The position numbers and the translations under genes are program-made. Positions 10,727 to 22,944 of a DNA stretch of 43,789 nucleotides are shown piece after piece. The notes beneath the pieces are model-generated. The model was not told the DNA's origin, searched no databases, and saw only the letters and a list, made by a program, of their open reading frames with translations. Within the stretch, counting starts at the first letter, position 1. Every line of letters begins with the position of its first letter. This DNA is from Scenedesmus sp. ARA3. Lineage: Eukaryota > Chlorophyta > Chlorophyceae > Sphaeropleales > Scenedesmaceae. The DNA lies in the NCBI GenBank assembly GCA_004335835.1, contig RWJK01000432.1, forward strand, positions 1 through 43,789. The letters run 5' to 3'.

Positions 10727-12521
10727 TGGCGCGTGTTTGCTGACGTGTGCCCACACAGGCTGGTGCCGCTCAGTGAGGGCCGCATCACCCCGGGTGGCCT
10801 GCTGCAGTGCCCCTACCATGGCTGGGCCTTCAACGGGCAGGGAGGCTGCGAGATCATCCCACAGGCATGTACATGGGACGCCAGCAGCTGCTTGGCAGCA
10901 GCAGTAGCAGCAATGTATCGGGAGTGACTGCAGTCGGCTGTCGCAGCTGGCTAGCTGGTGGTGGCATGTGCTTGGCTCAGCGTTGCATGTGTAGTGTTAG
11001 CACTACACTGCTTAAGGCAGCGCGCACCATGAGCAGCCCAGCAAGCATGCAGCACTCGAACAAGGTCAGAAACTGCATCTCCCTGACAGGCCCATCTCCC
11101 TAGGCGCACTCACAGCCGCCGCCGCTGCTGCTGCTGCTGCTGCTGCTGCTGCCGCTGCTGCTCCCACAGGAGGGCCACCATGCCACGCCGCGCGCGTGTG
11201 CCACCGCCTACCCGTGCGTGGTGCGGCAGGGCCTGCTGTTTGTGAAGCCAGCAGCCCTGCCCAAGCGGCCAGTGGCCTCTGACGACAGCAGCAGCAGCAG
11301 CAGCAGTGCTGGCGCAGGGGTCCATGCTGATGCTGGTGGCAGCACTGCTGATGCTGCTGGGCTGCCGCTGGTGCCCGAGTTTGATGACCCTGCTTGGCTG
11401 GTGCAGGACACCTGGCGGGACGTGCCTTACGACTGGTGAGGCACGTCTGCGTTGGCATTGGCAGTTTCTGGGCAGGCTTGTAGTAAATGGGCGTGTGGCA
11501 TTGCCGCAGTGGCACTGCTCATAGCTAGGTACTATGGCAGGTGACAGTGATGTGACTGCAGGTTGCAGCAGGCACAGCACATGGCCTGTCAGCCACCAGC
11601 AAGATCTTCTCCATCTGCACAGTTCATTGTTTCAAATCATTTTGCTGGACTGGCACTGCTGAATCGGCTTGCCTTATCTGCCCTGTCATTGCTGCATGCC
11701 CCTCCCCTCCTCTCCCTGCTGCAGGGCCAGCCTGATGGAGAATGTGCTTGATGCCAGCCACGTGCCCTTCACACACCACAAGTCCATCAGCAGCAGAGAC
11801 TCAGTGGGCGCATATGACATGCGCCTGACGCGGCAGGTCTCAGGGGCAGGGTTCAGGGGGGCCTGGGCCACTGGCCCCAGGGCAGGCGCGCTGGGGCCGC
11901 AGGCGACGGAGTTTGTGGCGCCCTGCCTGATGCGGCACACGATTGACGCGCAGCTGCGCGGGTACGAGAGCATGGTGGTGGTGTACGCCGTGCCCATTGC
12001 GCCTGGCAAGTGCAGGTGAGGCGGCGCAGCAGCAGCAGCAGCAGTAGCAGCAGCAGTAGCAGCAGCAGCAGGTTGACAGGAACTGTAGTGCAAGTGCATG
12101 GTAGTTGGCGGGCCGTCGCTGCTCTGCATGCTGGTTGGAGCCTGCAGTCAGCAACTGGCCCGGGGCTGTGTTTTAGCAGGGCAACGGTTATGTGGCCTTT
12201 GTTTGTCTTTTGCTCAGGCAGCTGCTGCTGTGTGGCGCTGCAGGCTGCTCAACCGCAACGCCTTCAAGTTCACTGGGCAAGGCTGGGCTGCGAAGCTGCC
12301 TGCGCTGCTGATGAAGGCGGCGCCAGGCTGGGCCATACACCTGGGCACGCAGGTGCGGCTGGGGACACAATGCGCAGCAGCATTGTTGAGTACACCTCTG
12401 CCAAGCAGCAGCACACGGTTGGACGCCTGCGTGACACTTAGCAGCAACGGCAGCAGCTTGGTTGCTGCTGTTTCTGAGGCGAAATGCTTACATGTGGTTC
12501 CATGCACCATCCTGCCTGCCC

Positions 12522-12554
<33 letters not shown>

Positions 12555-13898
12555 TGCTGCTGCTTCTGTGCATCCCCGCTGCGCCAGGTGCCGCTTGAGG
12601 ACGACCAGATCTTCCTGCACTACGGCGAGGCCGAGTTTGTGGCAGCAGCGGGCAAGGGCAAGAGCGCAGCACAGGCTTACTACATGCCCAGCAAGGTGAG
12701 GCGACCAGCAGCAGCAGCAACAGCAGGCAGGCAGGCAGGCAGGCAGGCAGCTAGTGGCAGGCAGGTGTGTGAGGTGTTGCTCAGCTGCCACTGTATTTTA
12801 CTTCAATAACGACGCCTTGGCTGACACGTCCAGCCAGCAGCTTCCAGCAGCGACTGCAGCAGCAGCCCTGCTCGTCAATGACTGCTACACAGACAGCCAT
12901 GCGCTTTGTGAGCAGCAGCTATGGATGTGCTTCAAATTGGCATGTGTGTATGGCTTGCTATGCCAGATGCTGTCGCATGTGCTCATGCACTTGCAACCAG
13001 CCTGCTTGCCTGCAGCCTCCGCTGCTGCTGGCGCTGCTGATGCTGATGTCGCCGCCGCTGTTGCTGCTGCTGCCGCGGCTGTGTTGTGTGTCCAGGCTGA
13101 CACGTACGTGGTTGCCTTCCGCTCCTGGATCCGCCACCACGGCAATGGCGGGCCCTTTGGGGACGTGGGGCGGCCGGAGTACCGGGCGCAGCTGCAGCCG
13201 CGGCTGAGCCACCCGCAGCTGCTGGACAGGTGCGGCAGGGCTGGCAGGCAGGCACCTGCAGTGTGCGCTTTCACACCATTAGTAAATTGCAGGAGCATTT
13301 TGAAAGCAGTTCAAGCACACACCTGTGCGTGCTGGTGAGGATAGCATACTTGCATAGCTGTGTGCTGCTGGATGAGGTGGTGCCCTGTTGCTGAGCATCC
13401 CTGTTGTGCTGCTGCCGCCACTGCTGCAGGTACTCGCAGCACACAGCAAACTGCGCGCAGTGCCAGGCAGCGTTGAAGCAGGTGACAGCAGGCCGGCGGC
13501 TGCTGGGCTGGGCGGCAGGCCTCTGCTGCGGGGCAGCACTGCTCACTGCTGCAGCAGCAGTGGCTGCCCTCGCTGCAGCATCCACTGTAGCTGGCGGCAG
13601 CAGCACAGCAGCAGCGGCAGCAGCACCTGCAGCAGCAGGCATAGGCAGCAAGGCAGCGAGCTTGCTGTTGGCTGGCGCAGCAGCAGCTGCCAACGCTGTG
13701 CTGCCGCTGCCTGGCGGGCCTGACGCGCTGCTGCTGCAGCCTGAGGCCGTGGCTGGCCTGCTGGCGGGTGCTGGGCTGCGTGCTGGTGGCTGGGCAGCTG
13801 CTGCTGCTGCAGCCTGGCTGCTGAGGGGTGCACTGACTGGGCTGGAGGGAGCCTTCCACACAGGCAGCTACCCGCCCCCCAGGAACAAGGGACCTTGA
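10038..13898 (+). CDS. Rieske [2Fe-2S] oxygenase, PAO/TIC55/PTC52 family, eight exons
   Basis: Exons: 10038-10330, 10597-10864, 11170-11435, 11725-12015, 12244-12352, 12588-12695, 13096-13229, 13430-13898; 645 residues. Members are chloroplast membrane-bound non-haem iron oxygenases: PAO opens the pheophorbide ring, TIC55 hydroxylates chlorophyll catabolites, and PTC52 is linked to protochlorophyllide. The first ~75 residues are Ser/Arg/Gln-rich, like a transit peptide, followed by DWLDQWYPVGFVKDFD. The Rieske cluster is CPHR (about 149-152) and CPYHGW (about 169-174). The mononuclear iron motif is NVLDASHVPFTHH (about 282-294). PGKCRLLNRN and the VVAFRSWIRHHG block also fit. The C-terminus has the family's H..NC..C motif (Cys498, Cys501) and then Ala-rich hydrophobic segments. 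A poly-Ser tract (12 AGC codons, 10691-10726) interrupts the Rieske fold. The intron at 10865 appears to use a GC donor. Which subfamily it belongs to is not settled; the spacing looks closest to PTC52. Confidence 0.92.
10691..10726 (+). repeat. (AGC)12 coding tract
   Basis: Twelve perfect AGC triplets encode 12 serines inside the Rieske domain, between the HQP strand and the WRVFADVCPHR strand, so in a surface loop. Confidence 0.97.
11124..11162 (+). repeat. CTG tract next to a 3' splice site
   Basis: A run of CTG with single CCG interruptions ends just before the CTCCCACAG acceptor of exon 3 of the Rieske gene. It occupies the place of the polypyrimidine tract. Confidence 0.9.
12724..12750 (+). 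repeat. (GGCA)n microsatellite in an intron
   Basis: A run of GGCA tetramers lies within 60 bases downstream of the donor at 12696, following a CAG-rich stretch, in the Rieske oxygenase gene. Confidence 0.9.
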
Positions 13899-14605
13899 GC
13901 CGCAGGAAGGAGCTGCTGCTGGCTCTCAGTGTGCAGTAGTGCGTGCGTAGGCTATGTACACCACATGTTTGTTGTTGCGTTGTGTGCCGTATGTTGTGAG
14001 GTTCTACTAGGACCGGGCCTGGGTAGCGCCGACAGCAGGCTACATCCACCTGGGGTATGGCTAGTGGAAAGCAGAACATCCTGCTGGAAAAGCAGGGGCG
14101 ATTGCGGTTACTGCCGTATACTTTGTTATGTTTTTGGGCTCACGGTGCTGAGCAGTGGAGAATAGATTCATGCAAGTTTGTCTGCATGGTGGACAGCACC
14201 AGCACCACAGCACGTGCTGCCAGGCTGCAGCAGTATCCCTCAGCATGGTCCAGCCTGCCTGCACAACAGCCAGCGCATGGTACGGTATGTGTTAGGCACG
14301 TTCACTGCACTTCGTTGCTCTGGCTGGGCACCTGTGACACCGAGCAGGTGTTCCCACAGCAACACCACGTGCTGACAGTGCCACAATGGCATTCCGTACT
14401 TTATGACAAATGTACATTGCTGTTTCGGCATTCTCATATGCATCTGGTTGCCAAAAGTTAGACATAAGCGATGTTTACGGGCTCCACGGCGCGAGAAGAC
14501 AAAAGCCAGAGCTCTGGGCGGGAAGTTTTTGTTGCAGGCATTCCTAGCGCTGGTCCGTCAGAGGCCGAACAACACAGCTGAACGCCGACATTGCTGTATG
14601 TTGAC
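13899..14605. other. Intergenic region
   Basis: It separates two genes on the same strand. I see no TGTAA soon after the upstream stop, no coding signature and no tRNA-like fold. It must contain the promoter of the gene starting at 14606. Confidence 0.4.
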
Positions 14606-16965
14606 ATGATGGGCGCTCAGCGGCACCTCACGGTGGTGCTTCTGGCGGGAGGCCCGGGTGGCAGCACAGCAAAGGACATCCTTGCAGCTACAGCAGAGCC
14701 ACCTCATGTTGAAAGCAGGCTAGCTCACCGCAAGCAGCTGTTGCGGGGTGCAAAAGGGTCTGGGTATGTGGCACCGGGCCTTACAGGTAGGCAGCATGTG
14801 ACCACAGCAAACAACACAGGGAAGACTGCTGCTGTCTTGCTTCTGCAAGCAGGCCTTACTAGTAGTGTCACTGCATGAAACCAAGTAGCCATGCTTTTAA
14901 GCAGTGGGCTTGCGTGTAGAGGACTGCGACAGCTGATTCGCATTCAGCATGCAGTGTGCAGCTGGCTGTGCTCTGGCCGCGCCTTGCTGAAGTTTTCAAT
15001 GGCCATTCAGCAACTGCCGGGCAGATGCGCATGCTCTGTAGATCCACTGCACAGCTCAGACACACAGTGTGTATGCGCTGCTATTTTCTGGTGGTCTGGC
15101 AGATGTTTGTCGCATGCCAGTGCTCAAGTCCTGGCTGACAGCGCTCAAGTACTGCCAGCGGCTGCAGCAAGGCAGTGAGCAGCCCTGCATCTACGTTGCC
15201 TGCAATGAGCCCGACTTGCAGGACACGCAGCAGCTGCTGGACAGCATCCAGGACATGAAGGGTGAGCCCAGCAACGTTGCAGCATGCTTGCAGCACCTGT
15301 GCTTTTACATTTTACTAGGGACTGTAGGGCCAGCAGTAGGGGATGAGAGGGTACAGAGATAGCCTGCATGCTTGAAGCAGCCTGAACCAACTTGGCTACT
15401 GCTACACTGCTGGTTACAACAAATCAGCGCAAATCACCCCAAGACATGCAGCTTCTCAATTGACTCCATGCTGCTTGTCCTGCTGCGGCTTCTGCATGCA
15501 CACAACACTGTGTTGTGCAGGACTGCGTGTCAGCGTGATCAGCAACGGCTGCAGCGACCCAGCTCACACCTGGGCTGGCGAGGCAGCAGACCTGGCAACA
15601 GCAGCAGCAGCCATCACAGCAGCAGGCCGCAGCGGCCCCATCCTGGCCATCGGCTGCAGCCTGCTGCTGCTGCCCGAGCACAACGTGTCCCGCATCATTG
15701 AGCACGCGCTGCTGCGCAACAGCGACGTGTGCTGCTTCAGCCGGCTGAGTGCTACTGACCTGCAGCTGGACGCTGGCGCCAGCCCAGGCGCAGCTGCCCC
15801 TGGCAGCAGCAAGAGCAGCGGCGGCCACAGCACATGCGGCAGCAGCGGCACTACATATGGCCGGCTGCTGATCACAGCAGATGCGCCTGCGCCACCACTT
15901 GAGGGCATTGAGGTGAGACATGTGCCGGCAGAACGTTGTGGGTTGCTGCTCCCCATCCTCACCTGCTCGGGCTGTGCTGATGATAGAACTACTAGTAGGT
16001 CGTCACACACACTGAGCTTGCTTCGAGCCGCTCCGTGCACTGCTGTCACTGCTGCAGGTGATGCCTGCCAGCAGCTGCCAGCCGGGCGATGCAATCGCAG
16101 AGCCCATGCTGCTGCTCAACAGCGCCGACAGCCTGCCGGCATATTGCGCAGCCGCAGCAGCCGCCAGCCAGCAGCCCAGCCTCGTTGACATTGCGGTGCA
16201 GCTGTGCGGCCAGCCCGCAGGTGGCAGCGCAGCTATGCACGGCGTGGACCTTGGGCCACCTTGCCGGCTGCGCATGGTGAGCTTGCTGTGGCTGGAGTAC
16301 GCAGACAGCCTGCTGTACAGGCAGTACAAGACGCTGGACCCCTGCCTGCATGAGGAGCGCGCCGCTGTGGCCAATTCAGGGGGCAAGGCAGGCAGTGGCA
16401 CCCTGGCAGCTGCAGGAAGCAGCAGCAGTGGCAGCAGCAGGGGCGCTGGGGCAGCAACGTCGTGCGGCCGGGGTGTGGGTGCGGGCAGTGCGCGCGGCGG
16501 CCAGCTGATGGCATCTCAGCTGGCTGCTGCTGTGCTGGCGAAGCAGGTCGACAGCGAGGCGCTTGGGGAGGAGCTCTTTTTCGAGAGGACCGGTGCAGTC
16601 AACACAGCAGGTGGGCACCTTCACGATTAAATACAATGCTGCTGATCACAGTGTGTCGCCGGGTAGCATGCTACCAGCATGTACGTGACAGTATATCTTC
16701 AATTGACGTGGTGCCGACTGGTAATCCACACAGCATCAGCATCTTCGCACGTGTGAAGCTCATCTTGCAAGTTGCAGCAGGCATGCCAGCTTCAACAAGC
16801 GTGCAAGCCACTGTTGCTACAGAGTTGGAATCCTCTTGTGTTGTCGTGCCTGCAGGCATCCAGCAGCCCTACTACCACCTGCCCAAGACCTTCTTCAGCA
16901 GCGCCTCCCTGCGCGCAGCTGAGGCAGCGGCTGGCACGACCCTGAGGGCCACCCGCAAGCAGTGA
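14606..16965 (+). CDS. Nucleotidyltransferase-fold (NTP_transferase-like) protein with degenerate motifs, five exons
   Basis: Exons: 14606-14786, 15055-15261, 15521-15912, 16058-16610, 16856-16965; 480 residues, phases consistent. The N-terminus RHLTVVLLAGGPGG resembles the nucleotide-binding loop of sugar-1-phosphate nucleotidyltransferases. Next are MPVLKSWLTALKYCQ (compare the LLPV..P(L/V)L helix), PCIYVACNEPD, LRVSVISNG, GEAADLATAAAAI (the GTA.A...A helix), GPILAIGCSLLLL and IEHALLRNSDV. The C-terminal part, LVDIAVQLCG...VSLLWLEYADSLLYRQY, fits the closing strand and final helix of the fold. Key residues deviate: GGxGxR reads GGPGGST, and the metal-binding GD position reads GC. It may be a catalytically dead or regulatory relative, as in eIF2B gamma/epsilon. 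Poly-Ser/Gly inserts lie in exon D. The start is the first of two adjacent ATGs; exon 1-2 joining is the least certain step. Family confidence is moderate; substrate is unknown. Confidence 0.6.
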
Positions 16966-19900
16966 TCACTGCTCACGAGGAAGCTTTGTGTGCGGGTTGC
17001 GCAACTGCGGCAACAAGGACTAGTCGTACTGGTTGGATTACTGCTTGGCAGGCATTGAATTAGCAGCGACTGCGGCATCGCTGGTGTATCTTTGTGACAC
17101 GCCCTGGCTTGTGGCCCTCACTTGCCGATGCTGGCTGTGCTGCTGGGAGTATCAACAGCAGTTTTTTTGGGATACCTCCTGCACCTGCTTATAAAGAAAG
17201 TTGCCGATTGCATTCATTACAAGCACAAGCACAATGCAACATGCAGCCTGCTTGGTAGGCTGCCGGTAACAGTCACTGGCAGTGACGATGAGATTGTGGG
17301 AAGCAGCAGTGCTGGCGTGCAATGGGTGCACCGCAGCATGTAGCTGGAGCTGAGCTTGATCAAGCTTCATGAAGCATAGCCGCTCTGGCCACCAGCAGGA
17401 CGGAGCAAAACACAGCAGTGAGCAGTCCCCAAGCATTACCAAGGCTGTTGACCATAACCTTGTACCACATTCAGCAGTACATCAGAAAGATACAACACTT
17501 CAAACACTTGTACATTCCAATGTTCTCAAGACAACCAGCAGCTGGCTTTGCAGGCAAAATCCCCAGATGCCTTGCTAGCACTGCTAGCATGGCATGCTGC
17601 GAAGCATGCACAAGCACACAGAGGCCACAGCACCAGCACGCTACCAAAGAGCTTGCCCTGGCACCACAGCTGCAGACCATCCATCACAGTGTGTTGGCGT
17701 CAGCAATCTGCATAGCTCGCCTCAAGCACAGCATGACCCAGGTGCTGCAGCGCCTGCTGGTGACGCTGCTAGCTCCGCCACAAGCACACAGCAGCCCTGG
17801 CTGGCAGCTGCACACACACGCACACACATCTGAAGTCAACATCTGCTGTAACAATAGCTGGAACCCAACACCGCCAACCCATCTGCGACATTGCACACTA
17901 CTGGCTGGCTGCACAGCACCGCCCCAAAAGCGGATGCCATGGCGTGTGGCAGGGAGAGGAGGCGGCACAGCCGCAACTACCATGGCACCATGAGCAGCAC
18001 AAACAGATGCATGCCGCGCCATTGCTGTTGTCTTTGTTTGGAATGGAAAATGGACAGTCCTGCAGCGGAAGCTTTGCCAATAGTTCAAGCTAAAGGCATG
18101 ACAGGCGACAGCACTCGGGCCAAGATAGCCCAGCAGGCTGTGCATTAGCCCACAGGCAAATGAGTCACAATCGGCAGCGTGACTGTCAATGTGCCATGCT
18201 GATGCAGCCCATCACATACAGGCCAGCAGCGAGCACCACTTCTTCCACAATGCTGCTGTACAGGCTGCCATGCAAATTGTGCGCTGCGGCATGCCATGCA
18301 GCACACACATGTGCGAGCTCAATGCCTCTACATAAGGCAACATGGCAATGTGTCAAACACCAACAACGGCTAGCACGTCTCCTGCTATGTCACGGGTCAG
18401 GCTTGTCATGATACCATCACATGTCATGCAGTTGACACCCGGCCAAACTGCTAGGCCCCTGCATAGAGCCGTTTGTACCAAGCTTGAACAGCATGCAAGC
18501 AGTTGCCAGCATGTAACAAGCTTGTCTGGTCAAACCAGGGAGGCAGTGCTGCTGTCACGGGAAACCCCATACCGCAGGTTGCTTTATTTCAGCAAACAAG
18601 CGGACCTCTGCTGACTCGACGCTTGGTCAGGAAACAGCAGAGGCACCCGCCACCCACGCAAGTCATCGAAGGCGCCACACGCGGCGCACCCACCACAGCA
18701 CCCAACCTGCACGGCCCACGCGTGGAGTTGGTCAAACTTGCCACCCGCCATGATTGCATGGTCGCACACAGTTTACAACAAGAATCACGCCGCGCCTCAC
18801 CACACCACGCCGCCTGCAATGCACGTGGCATGCTGTGTACTCATGTTGCACCAACCAAGGCCCTCAGCTGTTGATCGCAGCCACCCTGCTCAGTGCCCAG
18901 CACACGATGGGAGGGACGCCAGCTGCAGGGCACATGAACATACAGTGAACCCTGCGCCACAAGTGCAGCCAGGTACCCACCAGCTTGCCCATGCAACCAG
19001 TTGGTGACAACACCGACTGCACAATCTGCAGCAACATGCTGTTGCTGTGCGCCGCTATGCAACGCAGCGCACAAAGAGCGCCCTACCATTAACAGAACTA
19101 CTGTCCTAGGCGTGCCTAGGTACCTGACGGCAACAATGCATTGGACAAAGCAAGGCGCAGCAGCATAGGCACAGCCAACACATGCGGCGATCGCCTGATG
19201 TGATGTCGCCACAGCACGCATGCTAGACAGATAGCAAAAGGCCAAACACAAAGCCTGCAGTGTCACAGGAATGCTTGGCGCATGGTGCAGCAGTGCTCCC
19301 TGCAGCCGCTGGCACAGCACATGCCACCATGCCGTGGCTGCTGACATAAGCAAACATGCAGCAGGCCAGGACAGGCCTGCCAGCAGTACATGGAGCCGCA
19401 CTCAGGCGGCTCACACTGCGATGATAATGAAGGGGCTACACAGCGCTGCCAGGCACTACGCAGAGCAGGCCCCGCGCCCCGGCAGTGCACTGCAGCGCAC
19501 AGGCAGGGGCAACGCTGCCGCAGGGTGGCCACCGCTGCAGTACAGCAGGCAGCGCTAGGCCCGTCGCGCCATCGTGCGGCTTGCAGCTCTCGCGCCGCTC
19601 AGCACCAGACAATACCCAAACCCTGCAAACACAGGCGACAACCCCAACCCCATGTGCGTTTCTGTAGCTGCGGTGCGCAGTGGCACAGCTCAAGACTACA
19701 CACACCCTCGATGCGGTGCTCTGTGTGCAGTGAAGCGCCTGGACCCCTGCCCACACGTGCACAGGACCAGACCAAGCTGCCTGCTGTGCGCGCAACCTTG
19801 CGCCAGCAGCACTCACACAGTCATCTCGCACACAGCCCATCCTACCATGCACGCTGACACAAGCAGCAGCAGCAGCAGCACATCATGCACGCACACCCCA

Positions 19901-21063
19901 GCCTGCTGTCTCACCAGCTCACAGGTGGCACAACAGGCGATGCACCCCGATGAAAGTGTGCAGCAGCTTGCAGCCCTGCTGCTCAGGCACACCCTCCTGC
20001 CTCAGTACCACCCTGCGGCTGTGTGTATGGTCCTGCAACACCCGAAGCTGCATGCCATACATGCAGTCCTGCAGCCGGCATATACAGCGAATGCCCATGC
20101 AACCAGGCACAGGGGACACCGCCACCTGCCCATTAGTGCCTCCTGTTGAACAGAGCCCCATGCTTGTGCAGCAGACGGGAACACACGGCATGACAATGGC
20201 AGAGCAGCATACATAAGATGCAGGCAAACATTGGCGGCCCTACACACAAAACGGCTCAACAAAGCCAAAGACAATCCTGCAGTCAAGTGAGGTGGCCATG
20301 GCCATACAATCCAGTCTGTCACACCCCACCCCCGGTCCGCAAGCACTCAGGCTTGCAACACCTGGCAGGCACTACGAGCACCGCGCCAACGGTAAAGCAC
20401 ATGCTGATGCTGTCCCCGCTCCCAACCCCCACAGCTTCGCGGCAAGCCTGCACACATGCGGCGTGATCGCCTGGTGAGTGCAGGCTGCTGCACACCGAAC
20501 CCATACGCCAACGCCCCCAAGGCTGAAAGACAGGTTCCAAGTGAAGGTGATGGTCAGGGCAGCCAGCTGCCGCAGCAACGCCGACGCAGCGCTGCAGACA
20601 ATGGGCGGCAGCAGCAGCAGTGCGCGGTGCTGCTGCTGCCCCCAAGCAGCAGCGCGCGAGCGGCGACGCGTGCGGCAGCTCGGCACGGTCAATGCGCACA
20701 GGTGATTGCGGCTGCCTGCGGCCCAACATGGCCAACAAACAAACAGTCATACAAGGTTGCAAGTCAAGGTAGTGCTGGTCAAAAAGGTACAAAAAAGCAT
20801 AGCAGCCGGCCCCCTGCTCCAAACGTTCCGGCTGCCCCTAACAAAACGCTGTGTGATCTCGCATCGAATGCGTTCCGCACTGCGGCCACGCCAACCACGT
20901 ACCGCCACCCTCCCGCCTCCAGCATGCAGGCAGGCAGCTGCTTGCCAGCCATCCCAACTGGCCAGCTGCTGCCTGCAGCACGCCTCCAGCTGCTGCTGTG
21001 CTGGCGCTGCATGCTCTGGCGCAGCGCCGACCGCAGCAGCTGCCTGCGCGCCGCAGGCGCGCG
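16966..21063. other. Unresolved region; possible minus-strand gene pieces
   Basis: No domain is recognised. Minus-strand stretches with G/C-rich third positions and splice-like borders suggest an unidentified gene. One is near 20700-20400, with a hydrophobic ALLRQLAALTITFTWNL segment after a good CTGCAG acceptor. One is at 20069-19919, after CCGGCTGCAG and ending LLCHL-stop or at a GTGAGC donor. One is a 186-codon open frame at 19401-18841 with several hydrophobic segments. I could not join them into one consistent reading frame. The plus strand over 19574-20149 is also open for 191 codons, so strand assignment is unsafe. A short hydrophobic open frame with ATG at 17128 follows the nucleotidyltransferase-like gene and is probably its 3' UTR. 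Confidence 0.3.
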
Positions 21064-22944
21064 CTAGCGGCTGCGCTGCGTCTGCAGCGCCACGTGCAGG
21101 CGCTTGTCGCCGCCCATGGGCATGCCGTTCATGGCCGCCACCGCGCGCTGCGCCGCGTCTTGGTCGCCGTAGTTGATGAAGCCCACGCCCTTGCACAGCC
21201 CCGCCTCGTTGAGCAGCACCTTGACGCTCAGCACCGCGCCAAACGGCGCAAACTTCTCGTACAGCCACAGCCGGTCGGTCTGCATGTGGCAATGCAGCAG
21301 CAGGCAGCGCGTCAGTCGAGGCAGGTCAGCGCAGCAGCAATACCTGCGAGTTCCACAGCAGCTGAAGCAAGGCAGGCCACATGATGTACACCCCCCTGGG
21401 CAAGGCACGTCGTGCAGGCTTAGCAGGAGCTGCATGCACATGCTGCTTCTGGCAATGCAGCTGCTATAGCAATCGCTGCAGCAGCAGCCATGTGCTGCAC
21501 ACACACTGTCCAAGCTGATGTTCGCCATCCGGCAACAGCTGCAAAGCCACAGCAAAGGCTTGCTCGCCTGCCGCTGTTGTTTTGCCGCCGCTGCTGCTGC
21601 TGCTGCTGCCCCCACTGCTCTGGTCCGCAGCCCACTACATCTGCTGTTGTCGTGATTGCTGCTGCTGAAATCATGCAGCTGCTGGCTGCCCCTGGTTTCC
21701 AATGTCACACGCACCACTTCTGGCAGGTACTTGATGTACACGCTGCACATGCCTCCTCCGCCGCTGCCATATGCTGCTGCTGCAGGCGACACTGCAGACA
21801 AAGAAGGAGGTTGCAGCAAGACAAGGTAACAGGCACACTGTAAGGAACCAGAGACGATTGTGATTGTACAATGCTGCTACTGTGTTCAAGTGATGATTGC
21901 ACAGTGAAATAGGCACCAACACCATCAAATGTCCAGCTGCTGTATCAGCACAGTGCCAAAGGCGCCCAGGCTTGCACAGCATGTGACGTGAGGGCACAAG
22001 CACCGCTTTGCATCAGAAAGGTGCTGCTGCTTATCTGTTATTGTCTTGCAGACAGACGTTGAAATCACAACTCTGCTGCCGCACTGTGACATGTTGCTGC
22101 TGTACGCACCAGGCGCACCTGGACTGTAGTAGCCCATGTGCTCTGCGTGCTGGTGATGGTGATACGGGCTTCCAGCAGCCATTGCCGGGTGCCCATAGGA
22201 CCCAGGGGCTGGGTACCTGGGGTACTGCTGTCTCTGCTGTCGCTGGACCTTTTTCTGCTTCTGCTCCTGGCTGTCAGCATACCGCACCACCAGCGGCATC
22301 ACTGAGCCCGCGAGCCGCTGATTGTGCAGGTGAGCGATGGCCTGCGCTGCCTCCTCCATGGTCGCCATGCGCACCAACGCACCCGCGCCCACGCCCGCAG
22401 TGTCCCGCCCCGTGCCACTGTGCAGCACGCGGCACTCCATCACGGAGCCATAAGGGCTGAACAGCGCTCTCAGCTCATCCTCAGTGAGCGTGGTGGGCAG
22501 GTTCTTGGCGTAGAGATTATCAGAGGGCGGAGCCAGCAGCTCCGGGTTCCTATCGCCTGTGGAGCCATCGCAGAAAAAGCCTAAGTACATAGGCAAGACC
22601 AGGAGGAGCTTTGTATTTTGCTGACATGCAATCCCACTCAGCCGAGGCCTACCTGCATCTGCGTCCGCCACTTTCACCTCCAGCACTGAGCTGCCGACCT
22701 GAGCATTGTTGAGTGCAGCTATGGCTGCCAGCGCCTCATCTATGCTGCTGAACTTTACGAAAGCGAAGCTCCCCTTGCCGTCGCCCCGTGAGTTGCGAAC
22801 CAGTCGACAACTCTCGATTTGGCCGTAAGCTGAAAAGAGGTTTCGAAGTGCAGGCTCATTGTCAACAGATGTGGGCAAATTTGCGACATACAGGTTGCTG
22901 TGGCGAGCAACCTGCTGCATGTCTGATTCCTGCTGCTGCTGCAT
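21064..22944 (-). CDS. RNA-binding protein with three RRM domains (ELAV/CELF-like layout), four exons
   Basis: Exons in transcript order: 22944-22653, 22556-22119, 21791-21718, 21279-21064; 339 residues. RRM1 (about 17-94) has LYVANL as RNP2 and GSFAFVKF as RNP1. RRM2 (about 111-190) has LYAKNL and a poorer RNP1, GALVRMA. A basic Gln/Tyr/His-rich linker (KQKKVQRQQRQQYPRYP, then HHHQHAEH) follows. RRM3 (about 258-336) has VYIKYL and GVGFINY and is split between exons 3 and 4 at LPE/TDRLW. Two adjacent RRMs, a linker and a terminal RRM is the layout of ELAV/Hu and CELF/Bruno proteins, which bind U- or GU-rich mRNA elements. In green algae the CELF-like C3 subunit of CHLAMY1 binds UG repeats, but orthology is not shown here. 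The donor at CCAG/GTGCGC is chosen because it alone restores the frame. The protein starts with a Gln-rich stretch. Confidence 0.85.

Noticed and set aside
17122..17343. Short hydrophobic plus-strand frame after the nucleotidyltransferase-like gene
   Set aside because: It starts at a non-ATG codon (first ATG at 17128), has no family resemblance and lies where a 3' UTR is expected.
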